DNA of 64,000 bases from NCBI GenBank assembly GCA_030435675.1, contig CM059623.1:9698012-9762011 (forward strand). The letters are read 5' to 3'. Position numbers and translations under genes: made by a program. Positions 11,347 to 21,964 of this stretch are shown here, one piece after another; positions within the stretch are counted from its first letter, which is position 1; each line of letters opens with the position of its first letter. The notes below the pieces were generated by a model. The model was not told the DNA's origin, did not search any database, and worked only from the letters and a program-made list of their open reading frames with translations. This DNA is from Steinernema hermaphroditum (Eukaryota > Nematoda > Chromadorea > Rhabditida > Steinernematidae).

Positions 11347-12162
11347 CTTGAAGACGGAGGATAAGGAGGGAACGGAGAGGGATAAGTAGTCGCTGAAGGT
11401 GATGGACATTGACTCGGTCTGAAAAGATGTGAATCATTAAAGTAGATCGCTCCGACACGCGATACGACGCGCGCACTTGCACCGCCTTAGGTATCAGGAT
11501 GGGGTGATCAACACTGACGGGCAGACGGCGGCGTCACTTAAGCGGGCGATGTTTCTTATCACTAGAGGCGACTTGGCGGTCAATTTATGGCTTCTCCGAG
11601 ACCTTGTGTATAAACAGCCTCTGTTCGATAGTGTAGAATTCGGAGAGGGAAAACAAGGCTGCGATAGGCAAAGGGAAAAGTGGCATCGCTTACCTGAATA
11701 AAGATTCCTCGCCCGGAGTCCATGAAAACAGTAATATATAAATGTTAGTTGGCTGAAGCGATGCAAGGTCGAGTTAGAAAGCGATGCGAATGCCAGGATA
11801 GAATCGTCGGATATCCTGATTATACACGTAGCCAACAACAAGCCACGTCCATGGCGCACGCCACTTCGCAGTTGCGTCCAAGTGTGAAACCGCGCCGAGG
11901 TACTCCTCATGTTGAAAATAGAGGACATTGGTCAGTGCATAACTGAGTGGAATGTCTTCACTACTTTACAATTTGTTATCTACGAAGTGTAAACAGAAAC
12001 TAAACAGGAAGATGGATGCAATGTTGCAGTAACCTTGTAGAACGACAATCGATCAAAATAACCGGCTCTGCAAAGTAAACACCTTTTAGTCTTGAGGTGC
12101 GATCTAAAAGAACAGACCTTGTCTGTTGTTTCAAAAGATGTTTTAGTGACTTACCTTTTCAC

Positions 12163-12206
12163 CACGATGTGTCAGGGCGGATATTTTCGCGTCTGCGGCG
12201 ACTGGT
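12163..12206 (+). repeat. relic of the TA-flanked transposon's internal sequence
   Basis: The text around GTGTCAGGGCGGATATTTTC closely matches 18884-18927 (GTGTCAGGGCAGACATTTTC) inside the transposon at 18605-19779. No ends were found here, so this is a fragment. Confidence 0.55.
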
Positions 12207-12357
12207 AGATGTCGCACGAGTAGATGTGTTACCCTATTATCATGTTTTCTTACTGAATCAACGACATTCGTGCAGGACGTGTTATGAGCATGATGAAACG
12301 GTACTGTATTACATCGTAGTCACCGGTTCTCTTGTGGCTTCAGCGTAGGACGCACCA

Positions 12358-12717
12358 TCAGTTACCCATCGTGAGTATCGCAGTGTGCGTGAGTATCGCA
12401 GAAGCTGATTCCGGTAGAGGCGCGGCGTGATCCGAATGATCCCCGCCATTTTTCATGATATAACCCAATTGTATGTTACGAGAAACATTTCGTGAATATT
12501 GTTCTACGGCCGTCTTGCCCCAAAGCGAATGTTTTCTCTTCGAGGTGTGCTGCTTGGGTGGTTGTATTCCCATGAATAGTGTGATCGACATTGCCATAAG
12601 GTCATGAAGGCCGAAGTTCTTCGAGAGCTCGAGGTTTCCTGATGATAAGATTGTGTGCTTCTTCTGGTGGGTTTTATCGACTTCCACCGCTTCCTTTCTG
12701 TTTGAAGTCGCCGCCAT
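12358..12717 (-). CDS. hypothetical protein, weak
   Basis: A 119-codon frame starting MAATSNRKEAVEVDKT, lysine- and serine-rich, with no domain I recognise, no clear splice sites and no polyadenylation signal nearby. It may be a chance frame. Confidence 0.2.
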   Translation of the reverse strand: MAATSNRKEAVEVDKTHQKKHTILSSGNLELSKNFGLHDLMAMSITLFMGIQPPKQHTSKRKHSLWGKTAVEQYSRNVSRNIQLGYIMKNGGDHSDHAAPLPESASAILTHTAILTMGN

Positions 12718-12986
12718 CGTCGAATCCAGGAAAGGAGCAACTCATGCGAGAATTGCATAAACATCGACTACCACAAACTTCGTTTTCTGTTCACGTTAAA
12801 TTTAAATTGAAAACAGACAATTGTTTAGTACACAAGCATTGAGCTTGTGTTTTATTGTGCTTCGCTATCAGCCCCAGAAGTGCCATCCTGACGTGTACCG
12901 TTTAAAATTTAAGCAGTTCCTGAAACCTTAGGTAAGACTAGAAATTTGCTAAGCTCAGGAACGCATTCTTTATAAACACACAGCTT

Positions 12987-13841
12987 CTAATACAAATTGT
13001 TGACAGTTACTTGACGTGGTGGCGTCGGAGAACCCCAGCTTGGCTCAGGCTTAGCCTCAAGCCTGTTGATGAAAGTTCTCTTTATCATGAGAGCGTCGGT
13101 GGCGTGCAGAATGGCATTGAGGAACAGGAAAGCCTAGATGACAATCAACCGTATCTCAGAAGTGATGGAAAGTGATACTCACGGCTGCAGCGCACCATCC
13201 AGCATCGTAGACGCGGATGTTCAACGAAGCACCGACACTATCCGCGCCAGCGCTCAGCGAACTACCTCCAAGAAGTCCGTCGACCACTCCGAAACCCGCG
13301 GCGTACCATGCCTCGGCTCCTCCACAGGCGAGTGAATTCAAACAGGCAACAACAAGTGCCAGAAGTTCCTGAGAAGGCACGAGTGACACAACAGTTACCG
13401 TAGACATATTTTACCAATCTCTTGTCGACGCTGTAGAAGTGAAGCCCGATGGAGAGGAAAGTGAATAAAAGAGGCAAGATGAACAGAGCGTATTGACCTT
13501 TGATTCTAGGGATTGAAAATAAACAATGAAGTAATAGGTCATTCGGAAATACTTTTTAATTGCAGGATCGATAGGTCCGTAGTCGTCCACGATCTTGTCC
13601 CAGTTGCTGACATCGATGTTGACATCGACACTCGAGCAACCGGACTGCGATCCTTGAATCGGACCAACGGATTCACTTGCTGACACACATAGATATAGAC
13701 CAGGAGCGGCCAGGATGAGAGCCATCGCTATGACGACAAACACCTGAAGAGGTTCATGTTCAGTTCGAAGATGCAGCACCTTACCAAAGAACCCAAGCGC
13801 ATCTGTAAAAACGATCTCTTAAGAGTGGTGGCTGCGACCAT
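12987..13841 (-). CDS. four-TM membrane protein, dispersed family (copy A)
   Basis: I do not recognise a named family. The gene starts at ATG 13841 (MVAATTLKRSFLQMRLGSL) and ends with TAG at 12987. Four hydrophobic segments are VFVVIAMALILAAPGLYLC, YALFILPLLFTFLSIGLHFY, ELLALVVACLNSLACGGAEAWY and YDAGWCAAAAFLFLNAILHA. The first outer loop carries GCSSVDVNIDVSNWDKI, and the family mark is CG(A/G)(A/T)E(I/A)WY-x-(T/A)GFG. The short basic N-terminus and the proline-rich C-terminus (PSWGSPTPPRQ) are probably cytoplasmic. Introns after the GSL codon, before IKG, before ELL and before AFL are shared with copies B (16130-16921) and C (21265-21964), showing common descent. The topology resembles MARVEL, claudin or tetraspan proteins, but no claudin W-GLW-C-C motif is visible. 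Confidence 0.8.
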
Positions 13842-14461
13842 CCTTGCTGCAACTCCACAGTCAACAACGAATGCAGTGGGCAGAATTCGTTATCGGTGCC
13901 GATTTCTTTGCATTTAAGGAGGTTTACCAGGGAGCACTCCGCCCCATTTCTCCGATGAGGGAGGTTATTGCGACTACAACTTGATAAAACAGCGCCACTG
14001 AACAAATAAAATTTATTACGGAGTTGGTTCTTTCTTGTTTGAAAACAATTTACAATTCCAAAGTCTCGACCACAAAATGACCTAAATGTGCGCTTTTTTG
14101 TTGTAAAGCGGCACCAAGGGTGTCCACATACCGTATCCACGAAATCAACAGAAACTACAACAATAATCTCGCATTGGTCAGCGCCTTCTCCTATACTGTG
14201 GGATACTGTAGTCGACTGGAAGAAGAAGTACCGCTGGTGTCCTCTGCCTGTGTGCCTCCGTCCAGAAGGCCTCAAGAAGCTGACGTCCTTCGCGCGGATC
14301 TCCGATCGACTGGACGATCGACGAAGAACTCGAGAGACGAAACTTCGTCGAGGACATCGCGCCTTTTCTCTTTTTTTCTTAAGACTTCTTCACCTTTACC
14401 ATGCTGGAAAAGACAGTTCCCGTTATGAGTCATCTCTGAAATGGAAAAGAGGAAAAACAAA

Positions 14462-14533
14462 TGCCCAAGGCAGGAATCGAACCTGCGTCGCCACGGCCAC
14501 AACGTGGAGTACTAACCACTATACTACTTGGGC
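14462..14533 (-). tRNA. tRNA-His (GTG)
   Basis: The minus strand folds into a full cloverleaf: acceptor GCCCAAG/CTTGGGC with seven perfect pairs, D arm AGTGGTTA, anticodon arm CCACG-TTGTGGC-CGTGG with anticodon GTG, and T arm GCAGGTTCGATTCCTGC. There is no intron. Confidence 0.96.
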
Positions 14534-14636
14534 CGTTAGCAAGGGCAATAGAAATGTCTTATGACACGAAATTCGACGGAGTTTTTCCACCGTGAAGGTC
14601 AGAGTCACCATAGCGGTCACGATCAGACGCGATGGT

Positions 14637-14718
14637 GATCAGGTGGCCGAGTGGTTAAGGCGATGGACTGCTAATCCATTGGGGTTTCCCCGCGTGAGTT
14701 CGAATCTCATCCTGATCG
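14637..14718 (+). tRNA. tRNA-Ser (GCT)
   Basis: An 82-nt class II tRNA: acceptor GATCAGG/CCTGATC, D arm with AGTGGTTAAGG, anticodon loop CTGCTAA (anticodon GCT), a long variable arm (GGGGTTTCCCC) and T loop TTCGAAT. It lies 100 nt from tRNA-His on the opposite strand. Confidence 0.96.
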
Positions 14719-15003
14719 AAATGATTTTGCTACCTTTTCTCCTCCAAAAAACGAGCTTTAGTGAAGGGTGCGTAATAAGTCGAATATGCTATAAAAATAC
14801 TTTATTAAATATTCGAAAATTTACATTTACATTTACTCCTGATTCAATGGCATTCACCATGAAAGAAATCTCAAAATGCACAATTAATAACCGTATATCA
14901 CCGTTGTCGCTGCTTCTCTTCTTTCTTCGGCGAAGAGCACGACATCGGAGTCGAAGGCGGCTGTCCCATCAGTGTGCGCGGGCTTGCAAGCAACAAAAAA
15001 GCT

Positions 15004-15258
15004 CTATCCGTAAGTAGCGCGGAAGGTGAAGCTCGGCGGACGAAACAGAAACCCATCGACGGAGCGGTTGGCGGAGCAGACTTCGAAGTTGGAGCGATTC
15101 TTCGGCTTGAGTGGGCGGCGCGGGTGGTCGGGCGGTATTGACGGTCTTCTTGGCGAGATATAATTCGGCTTACGTTCCACGACAGCCACGACGGATTGGA
15201 ACGGGGCGATCATTGCGCCATCAACGCTATATTCGAAAATGTAGTGAACATTTTGCAT
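15004..15258 (-). CDS. hypothetical protein, weak
   Basis: An 84-codon minus-strand frame beginning MQNVHYIFEYSVDGAM, with a proline/arginine-rich middle (PRRPSIPPDHPRRP) and FRPPSFTF near the end. An AATAAA on the same strand near 14795 and a good donor (GAAC|GTAAGCC) inside it hint at a spliced gene whose structure I could not resolve. No domain is recognised. Confidence 0.3.
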   Translation of the reverse strand: MQNVHYIFEYSVDGAMIAPFQSVVAVVERKPNYISPRRPSIPPDHPRRPLKPKNRSNFEVCSANRSVDGFLFRPPSFTFRATYG

Positions 15259-16129
15259 CCTCTTTCAGCCTTGCTATCTTCCGGACCATCGCCGCCATTC
15301 ATTAACTTCTTAAACTTTGTAGGTTGTCTACCTAACAGAGTCTCAAACGGTGATTGAGACTTTAGTTTTAAACTCGCCTCAACGACTCGGCGTTTTTCGA
15401 ATCGAATGCCAACCCTAGCCCCGGAGATTGATAGATTTCCCGAAAAGAAGATTTACAAACACGTTCCGCTTCTTGCACGAATTAATAGCGGTTTTGCTCA
15501 AATTGACCATGTGCTTGTTTACATCTATTGAGAGAGCAACGCCTTTGCTGAAGCTTTTATCATGTTGCCTCGTGAAAGGTGTAGTGCATCATGACCGGCA
15601 AACTGAACGTTATCAGCATTTAGGAAGTGGAGAAGCAATGTTGACATTAGGGCTTATCGTCAATTTTAACAAAACGGATGGAACAGGTCAAGGAGGCGAG
15701 GTTCAGAGAAGGTATGTGAAAGCGAGTTGCAGTGTTAGGTAGAAAACGCCATATTTTATATTTTGTGTTTTTCCGCCAGCCGAACCGAAGATGACTCTCC
15801 GCTCCGTTGGGTCTGCTCCACCGCTATTCCACTTCCGGAATCCGCTCTTCACGACTTCGATGCCCGCGCAAACTAATGGGAACGCTGCATTCTATTCGGA
15901 TTCGTCTGCTCCACCAAAATCAGAAGAAAATCAGCGACCACGGTGTGACTCTGTTCTTCTTTGTGCATATATGAGACGTCCTGCACGGCGTAAGCCGTTG
16001 ATTCGGGAAGATAAATCATGTAAATCGTGTAAATCATGACCATCACACCTCAGTCATCGATCTGTCATCATTATAGAGTGTCCCTCTTGAGAAGCATCGG
16101 TCTTTATTTGTTCTCTCAACATCCGCATA

Positions 16130-16921
16130 TCAAGCCATAAAAGTTCTGTTCACCATCAAGGCGTCAGTAAGGTTCAGAATGCCGCCGATCAGAAGAAAAG
16201 CCTAAAGGGAGCTGCCCACTTGAGCGCCAGACTATGGAACTTACCCCAGCAAAGAACCATCCTATAATGTAAATGTGGGGACTTGCAGAGCCACCAGCGT
16301 GACCAGTTTGTCCGCCTACACTATCCCCGTCGGTCAGTCCAAATCCCGTATCGTACCAAATCTCAGCTGCTCCACAGGCGACAGAGTCCAATCCGGAAAC
16401 GACCAAGAGAAGAAGCTCCTAAAAAGGCTATAGAATGGGCAGAGTAGACCACAGGGATACAGTACTATTCTCTTATCAAGATTGATCTTGGGTCCCACAA
16501 AATAAACGGCGACGCAGGAAATCGTGAACAGAAGAGGTAGGATGAACAGTGCGAATTGGCCTTTGATCCTAAAGGTGCGCTCATAGCAGGAATACAAGGG
16601 GGTTACTGAATACTTTGTGATGGCGGGATATGTGTCTTTGTACTTCTTGATTAGGTCGTCCCAGTGGCTGACGCTAGTCTTCACGTCTTCGCCATAAAAC
16701 GTGGATGAACACCTCGCTCCACCCGCATTGTAGCCCTCAACTTCGACGTTTCCGAATCCACAAAACAGCCAACCGGGGGCGCCCAGAATGAGACCCATGG
16801 CGATGAGTACCAGCACCTAAAGCCAGGAATTCATCAAGCAGTCCATGGAAAAAGGACATCTTACCAAGGAGCCGATTCGCATTTGGATGAAAGAGTGCTG
16901 TATTGTGAAGACGGCAGCCAT
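16130..16921 (-). CDS. four-TM membrane protein, dispersed family (copy B)
   Basis: Paralogue of copies A and C. It starts at ATG 16921 (MAAVFTIQHSFIQMRIGSL) and ends in RTFMA with TGA at 16130; AATAAA on the same strand is at 16103-16108. Hydrophobic segments are VLVLIAMGLILGAPGWLFCG, FALFILPLLFTISCVAVYFV, ELLLLVVSGLDSVACGAAEI and YIIGWFFAAFLLIGGILNL. The family mark appears as CGAAEIWYDTGFG, followed by a glycine-rich loop. The outer loop has ARCSSTFYGEDVKTSVSHWD, aligning with the SNWD/SQWD of the other copies. Intron positions match copies A and C. Function is unknown. Confidence 0.82.
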
Positions 16922-18602
16922 GATCGCGTCGGTCGAATGATTCCGAAGTCAACGAGCCCCGATTTTATGCACATTTCTGGTCTGAGGGCATCAGAATCTT
17001 CTCCGCCCCTTCCTCTCTTTACGAGCAATAGCCATGGTCGCGTTATCACTTAGGAAACTGCATATCAACTGCTAGAGGTTGCTCTGCTAGGAGAACGGGA
17101 AAGGAAGGGATGTAGTGCCCACCTCCCACGACGTTATACACGTCCACGTTCTACCGACACAGAAATGCGAAAATTGTCAATGACGTCCAAATTTTCGGAT
17201 GGCCTTGCTATATAAATATTGGTATTGCAAGCTGCAAGTATTTTCGTTCAAAGATGAATAACTACCGGAGAACTTATAGAATGATAATGAAAAGAATGAC
17301 CAAGCGGGAGGAAACAAGTGAGTGCGGTTTAAAATTTTAAGGGAAACGATGTTACTGGATTGAAACACTCTTATTTTGCACAAAAAGGATCATTTTGCAG
17401 AAAAGAATAAATCGCTTTTTTTAATTTAAATTGCAAAAAAAATTTCAAAATTTGTAAATTCCATTTTATACTTTATTCCGGAATGCAATGAAACAATTTT
17501 GAATAATAATAAGTACCACTGACTTAATTTCGTAATGTTTAACACTTTAAGCAGAGGCGTTCGTGCGCCGTAAACGGAAGGTCGCTTAGTTTTTAACAAT
17601 TGGTTCAAGTCTATTGATTCATGTGTGGAAAGCAGGGCAGGCAAAATTCACGGCTATAATATAAAAGGACTAGAACCGTGTCTATTGTCTCCTCGTAGCT
17701 TTCAAACAGTTAAAATATCGGTAATTTCCGATGTTTACATCAAACTGAGGAATCTGAGCATCTATTCAACATATGAGAGTCTGCTACAGATGTCATATAC
17801 TTTCTGCTGTTTCAAAAAACGCTATGAACTGACAGTCCCAACTGTACAACTCATCCACAAAATTCACATGGAACTTGCGTCTTCTTTGTCTCCCAAACAA
17901 CGTTGAAGAGACAGTGCCACGAACAGAAAAGTCACCCAGTGAATGTCGTTCTTTACGCGCTAGTTGTAAACGTACGTCATAGCTTCTGTTTGACTACTTC
18001 CTTAACTCCCTAAATTGTGTTTATCGCAGATTCTCACGCCCTAAGCCGTTGTAAGTCCGTTATCAATCTTAATTTATTTGTGGAGCAGACAGTCCGCACT
18101 GTAGCTGGTGCTGATAACAGATTGCAATGAACGCGTTTCGCTAGGAAGCTAGGAAGAAGAATAGATCTGCATTGATAAGGTAAACGCTAAAATGATAAAA
18201 TAAACGAATTCACTGAAAATGTTGCGTTTCCTTCGCTGTCCATCGAGGTTCACTTCGCTACTTCGTTTATGACAGAACCATTTAGTCAAATAGCATCCAT
18301 TTAGTCATTGCAACTTCTCTGCATTCCATCGTTTAGTAAATGAGCGCGTTCCGGCCAAAGAAGCACCCTCTTCTTGGGTGGTATTTTCAATCAGCTATGC
18401 AGAGACACGTTGGCCTGTTTGCCTGTCGTGCCGTGCACGGGTCGTGCATTAACACCACACAACACAACAACATGTATAACGAAGGAGAGGTTGCACAATT
18501 GTAGGACGACGGACAAGGGCTCATTTCCATATTCATCGAACTGATATCTTTTCAATCGTTATGTTTTCGACCGTTCCAACGTGGGCAAGGACTTTGGCAG
18601 CC
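16922..18602. other. AT-rich intergenic region
   Basis: About 1.7 kb between four-TM copy B and the first transposon. Only short frames that lack splice or codon support are present. No RNA gene was seen. Confidence 0.4.
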
Positions 18603-18604
18603 TA

Positions 18605-19779
18605 CAGTGGTGGCCACGTAAATAGGCGCACCCCTTGGGTGAAGTTAGAATCGCCGATTTAGCCTGTGTTTTCAAATGTGGGCACTAAAACAAGGGTACT
18701 ATCAGATGTAGAATTTATCAAGCAACAACGTGGTGCTGTTCCCTCTTCCCCTGTTCTGGGGAAAGTAAATACCAGATTGGCAGCAGAAGTAATATAGCAT
18801 AACGAATAAAACGATAGAACGCAAAAAATTCAGTAAAAAACATACAGAAAATAGTGGAACTACAGGTGCGCCTATTTATATGGCCTCGCCACACGGCGTG
18901 TCAGGGCAGACATTTTCGCGTCCGTGGCGAAAGCCACACCGTAGAAATGGATAAACTTTCTCAGCTCGCACCCAATCTGCTCCAGATGGGTCGCAAAATG
19001 CTCAGCAGTGAATTTCCTATCGATACACCTGTTTTGAATTTTGCAAATTCAACTTCTTCGCGGAGAAATGGGTACTGACATTAAGAGCTGACATTTTCGG
19101 CTGACATTTTTGGCTCCCGCGACGGAGTAAAAGTCGCACGTTGTTTCCGATTAGACAGTTTGAAGAAGCCTTGTAACTTTTGGCCAGCTACACATATTTC
19201 GTCCTTTCTATGCGCAAAATGCTCGGAACACTTTAGTGCACGATTTCCGCCAAAGGTATCCTGATTTGATGCTTTCTTCGCGGAGAAATGTACGATTTAT
19301 GACGATAAACGCCTAAAACGCCTATCGCCAAAATGGCACTCCGTAGAAATGTATCTCCTCTCTCAATTTGCGATGGATCTCAGTGAGTCGGGTCGCAAAA
19401 TGTTCAGCAGAGGATTTGCTATCGATTCACCTGTTGAATTTTGGAAATTCGACTTCTGTGCGGAGAAATCTGCATTTTGGTGCTCAAAAAGCAAGAAACT
19501 GAGAACATTTTTTGTGGTCCTGCCACGATAGCGCGGACGCATTTCTGTCTCGGCTTCAATGGCGCTGACACGCCGTGGCCAAATCTGAGTCGGCCGAATG
19601 TATTAGATTCCCTGTCTTCATGGTGGATCCTGCACGGAAAACAAAGAATAGCGTTTTGTAGCCTGATAAATTGTACATCTGAAACTGCCTTCATTTCGGA
19701 TCCCACATTTGAAAACACAGGCTAAATCGGCGATTCTAACTTCACCCAATGGGTGCGCCTATTTACGTCGCCGCCACTG
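18605..19779. mobile_element. non-autonomous DNA transposon with 78-bp inverted repeats and TA target duplication
   Basis: The ends are 78-bp terminal inverted repeats (18605-18682 and 19702-19779) with about three mismatches, both starting CAGTGG at the outer edge. A TA dinucleotide flanks each side (18603-18604 and 19780-19781), the target duplication of Tc1/mariner-type elements. The 1175-bp element has no transposase frame, so it is non-autonomous. Its interior contains diverged tandem units (separate entry) and a stretch near 18866-18885 resembling the reverse complement of the terminal repeat (GGTGCGCCTATTTA), suggesting nested insertion or internal rearrangement. A relic occurs at 12163. 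Confidence 0.88.
18938..19470 (+). repeat. diverged tandem units inside the TA-flanked transposon
   Basis: Three related segments run CCGTAGAAATG...GGGTCGCAAAATG(C/T)TCAGCAG...CGGAGAAATG. The outer two (about 18938-19070 and 19338-19470) are the most alike; the middle one (about 19200-19290) keeps only GCGCAAAATGCTCGG and CTTCGCGGAGAAATG. They are diverged and non-coding. Confidence 0.65.
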
Positions 19780-19950
19780 TATACTCCCGCCAATCTTTTT
19801 CCGTCTTTGCTTCTTCCTGGTACTTAAACTTAAAACAATGTTACTCTAATAACTAAAAGAACCAGGCACCATGATTGACTGCTCCGGATGACACCCAATT
19901 TGTAGCCCTTTGCTGCTTTCCAATGCGGCTGCTCTCTCTCAAGCTATTCT

Positions 19951-20899
19951 GGTACTAGGACATTTGCGCCCCAGACATTTGCGCCCAGACATTTGCGCCC
20001 CGGACACTTGCGCCCCAAACAGCGTCTTCAGGGAAAACGCGGTGGGACCTTTCTGACGGTACCCACCGTGGTTTTCACTCCTTGTTGATACATGCAAATG
20101 TATACGATGTGTTGAAGGTTTTCATGTTCATGTCTAGACATCTGAGGTTGAAGCGAGCTTATATGCTATTTGCATACGTCCTAGATCTAGGCTTGACTTA
20201 GGCTCGAGCCCGATTCCGCTTGATCCTGCTCTGTTCATTGCTTTTCGGGCTGTTCTAGTTCTTTTACCTATTTGGGAAATCTGTATCCTACCTGTCTCAT
20301 AAACGCATTTCACAAAACTCTGGACTTGTAATTTTGGGATAGCATTTTATCTAAGGGGCAAGGAGAAATGTAGGGGGAACAACAATCCTAGATCAAAAAA
20401 GGACGAGGAATATGAATATAACAACAGAAGTGGTACAAAAATTACCGAAAAATCAAGATAAATTGAAAAGTTGGTTAACTTACAGTATTTATTACGCACC
20501 CTGTATATGTAAGTGTATGTTATTTCAAATGTAAAATTTAAGACACTGCGAACTATGTAACACTGCAAGGTATAATGCTGCAAAGTGCGTGAAGCTGCTG
20601 ACTTAAGTAGCACTTATAAGACGCACGTTGGACCGCAAGGATAGCTACAAAGCGTGCAGCCACACTTTTGCAAAAAAAAACCTAAAAAGTGCTGTGAAAT
20701 GTACGATGTTATATGAGCTGTCCCGGTATGAGCTGTCATCAAACCGAAAAAAGGAGTGAAAACCACGGTGGGTACCGTCAGAAAGGTCCCACCACGTTTT
20801 CCCTGAAGACGTTGTTTGGGGCGCAAATGTCCGGGGCGCAAATGTCTGGGGCGCAAATGTCCGGGGCGCAAATGTCCGGGGCGCAAGTGTCCAGGCACC
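19951..20899. mobile_element. non-autonomous transposon with terminal minisatellites and 8-bp target duplication
   Basis: A 949-bp element flanked by the direct repeat GCTATTCT (19943-19950 and 20900-20907). Its ends are inverted: GGTACTAGGACATTTGCGCC on the left and the reverse complement GGTGCCTGGACACTTGCGCC on the right. Just inside, the 15-mer GGGGCGCAAATGTCC is tandemly repeated, about four units on the left and five on the right, and is followed by a further inverted block of about 80 bp (from AACGTCTTCAGGGAAAAC to the GTGGTTTTCACTCC region). No protein frame is present. An 8-bp duplication occurs in hAT and some other superfamilies, but the ends do not match a family I can name. Confidence 0.85.
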
Positions 20900-20907
20900 G
20901 CTATTCT

Positions 20908-21264
20908 GCTTGGTCAGAACAATCAACACTTCTTGCTCTCAGCCATAGAAGTTGCCAAGAACTACGTACCCATGTTTCGGAAAAGATTCCTGAGCAACCA
21001 TATCGTGATTTTCAAGATGACCAGAAAACCGTTGCATCGCCATTCAAAGTCATCGACGGTGTAGGCTGTATGCCAACAGCTAAGTAGGCTAGAGGTGACT
21101 CTTTCAAACGACGCATATCCTGAGTGAAATATATTTGAAATGCATTCCGAATCAATAAATAATTATTAAGTGCGTCCATCCAATAGCTATCGCGCCAAAA
21201 ACAACAACTACGATGGAGGTCGGAGGGATTTATCCGTCTTCGTTTGCACGAGGAAGCATTCAGT
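20908..21264. other. intergenic region
   Basis: Between the second transposon and four-TM copy C. No gene was found; AATAAATAATTA near 21154 on the plus strand has no partner gene I can see. Confidence 0.35.
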
Positions 21265-21964
21265 TTAGCAGCATCTTCTGTGCACTGCCCAGGCGTCGAT
21301 AGCGTATACGATTCCGTTCAGCAACAGAAACGCCTGAACAACGACTACGACCGTCTCCCGGCACCTGCGAGCCACTCACCGCTGCGGCACACCATCCCGC
21401 AATGTAGACATAGACCTTAATGGTTATACTCGCCGCCGATTGGGATCCACCGACTGTGCCGAATCCTGTGGCGTACCAGATCTCGGTCGCCCCACAAGCG
21501 AAGGAAATGAGAGAGGCGAGAACCACGAGAACGACCTCCTAAAGGATTTCTTTATGAATTGGTCCTCGGAGGGCTCTCCTACCGCGTTTCGGCTCATCCT
21601 TCCAGTGAGAGCGAGAAGAGAGCCTATGCTGAAGATAAGAGGCAGGCCGAAAAGGGCGATTTGTCCCCAAACCCTGGAAGTATCGACTTGTCCATGACCG
21701 AAAGGTAGCACCTACTTCTTCGGGAATACTTTGTCCCACTGGCTCACATCTATCTTAAATTTCACGGACGAACAACCCGATCCTTTCGCACTACCAACAC
21801 TGACGGAACTGCAGAGATTATAGCCGGGAGCCGCCAGAATAAGGGCCATGGTTATGATAACCAACACCTAAAGTCAGAAATAGTCTTTCATATTGTGGCC
21901 AGATGACTACCAAGGCAAAGAGACGGAGGCACAAAGAGGTCCTTTTGCTGGAGAGCGAGCTCAT
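21265..21964 (-). CDS. four-TM membrane protein, dispersed family (copy C)
   Basis: Paralogue of copies A and B. It starts at ATG 21964 (MSSLSSKRTSLCLRLFAL) and ends in VHRRCC with TAA at 21265. Hydrophobic segments are VLVIITMALILAAPGYNLC, IALFGLPLIFSIGSLLAL, VVLVVLASLISFACGATEIW and YIAGWCAAAAFLLLNGIVYA, with the family mark CGATEIWYATGFGTVGG. The outer loop keeps GCSSVKFKIDVSQWDKV. A short intron (about 21541-21583) separates RMSRNA from EVVLVVL. The presence of all four segments and all expected splice sites argues for an intact gene. Function is unknown. Confidence 0.82.

Larger units (their letters stand above)
11347..12986. other. intergenic region upstream of the lipase
   Basis: No confident gene. 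It should contain the lipase promoter. It holds a 40-nt relic of the 18.6-kb transposon's internal sequence at 12163-12206 and one weak minus-strand reading frame at 12358-12717. Confidence 0.4.
13842..16129. other. intergenic region with two tRNA genes
   Basis: Between four-TM copies A and B lie tRNA-His (minus) and tRNA-Ser (plus), each listed separately, and one weak minus-strand frame at 15004-15258. The remainder, including 15259-16029, shows no gene I can support. Confidence 0.4.

Noticed and set aside
19951..20899. CRISPR-like array from GGGGCGCAAATGTCC repeats
   Set aside because: The units are head-to-tail without spacers, inverted at the two ends of a transposon, in a eukaryotic genome.
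20713..21087. Plus-strand protein with repeated GAQMS motifs
   Set aside because: It is the translation of the transposon's 15-bp terminal repeats and crosses the element boundary.
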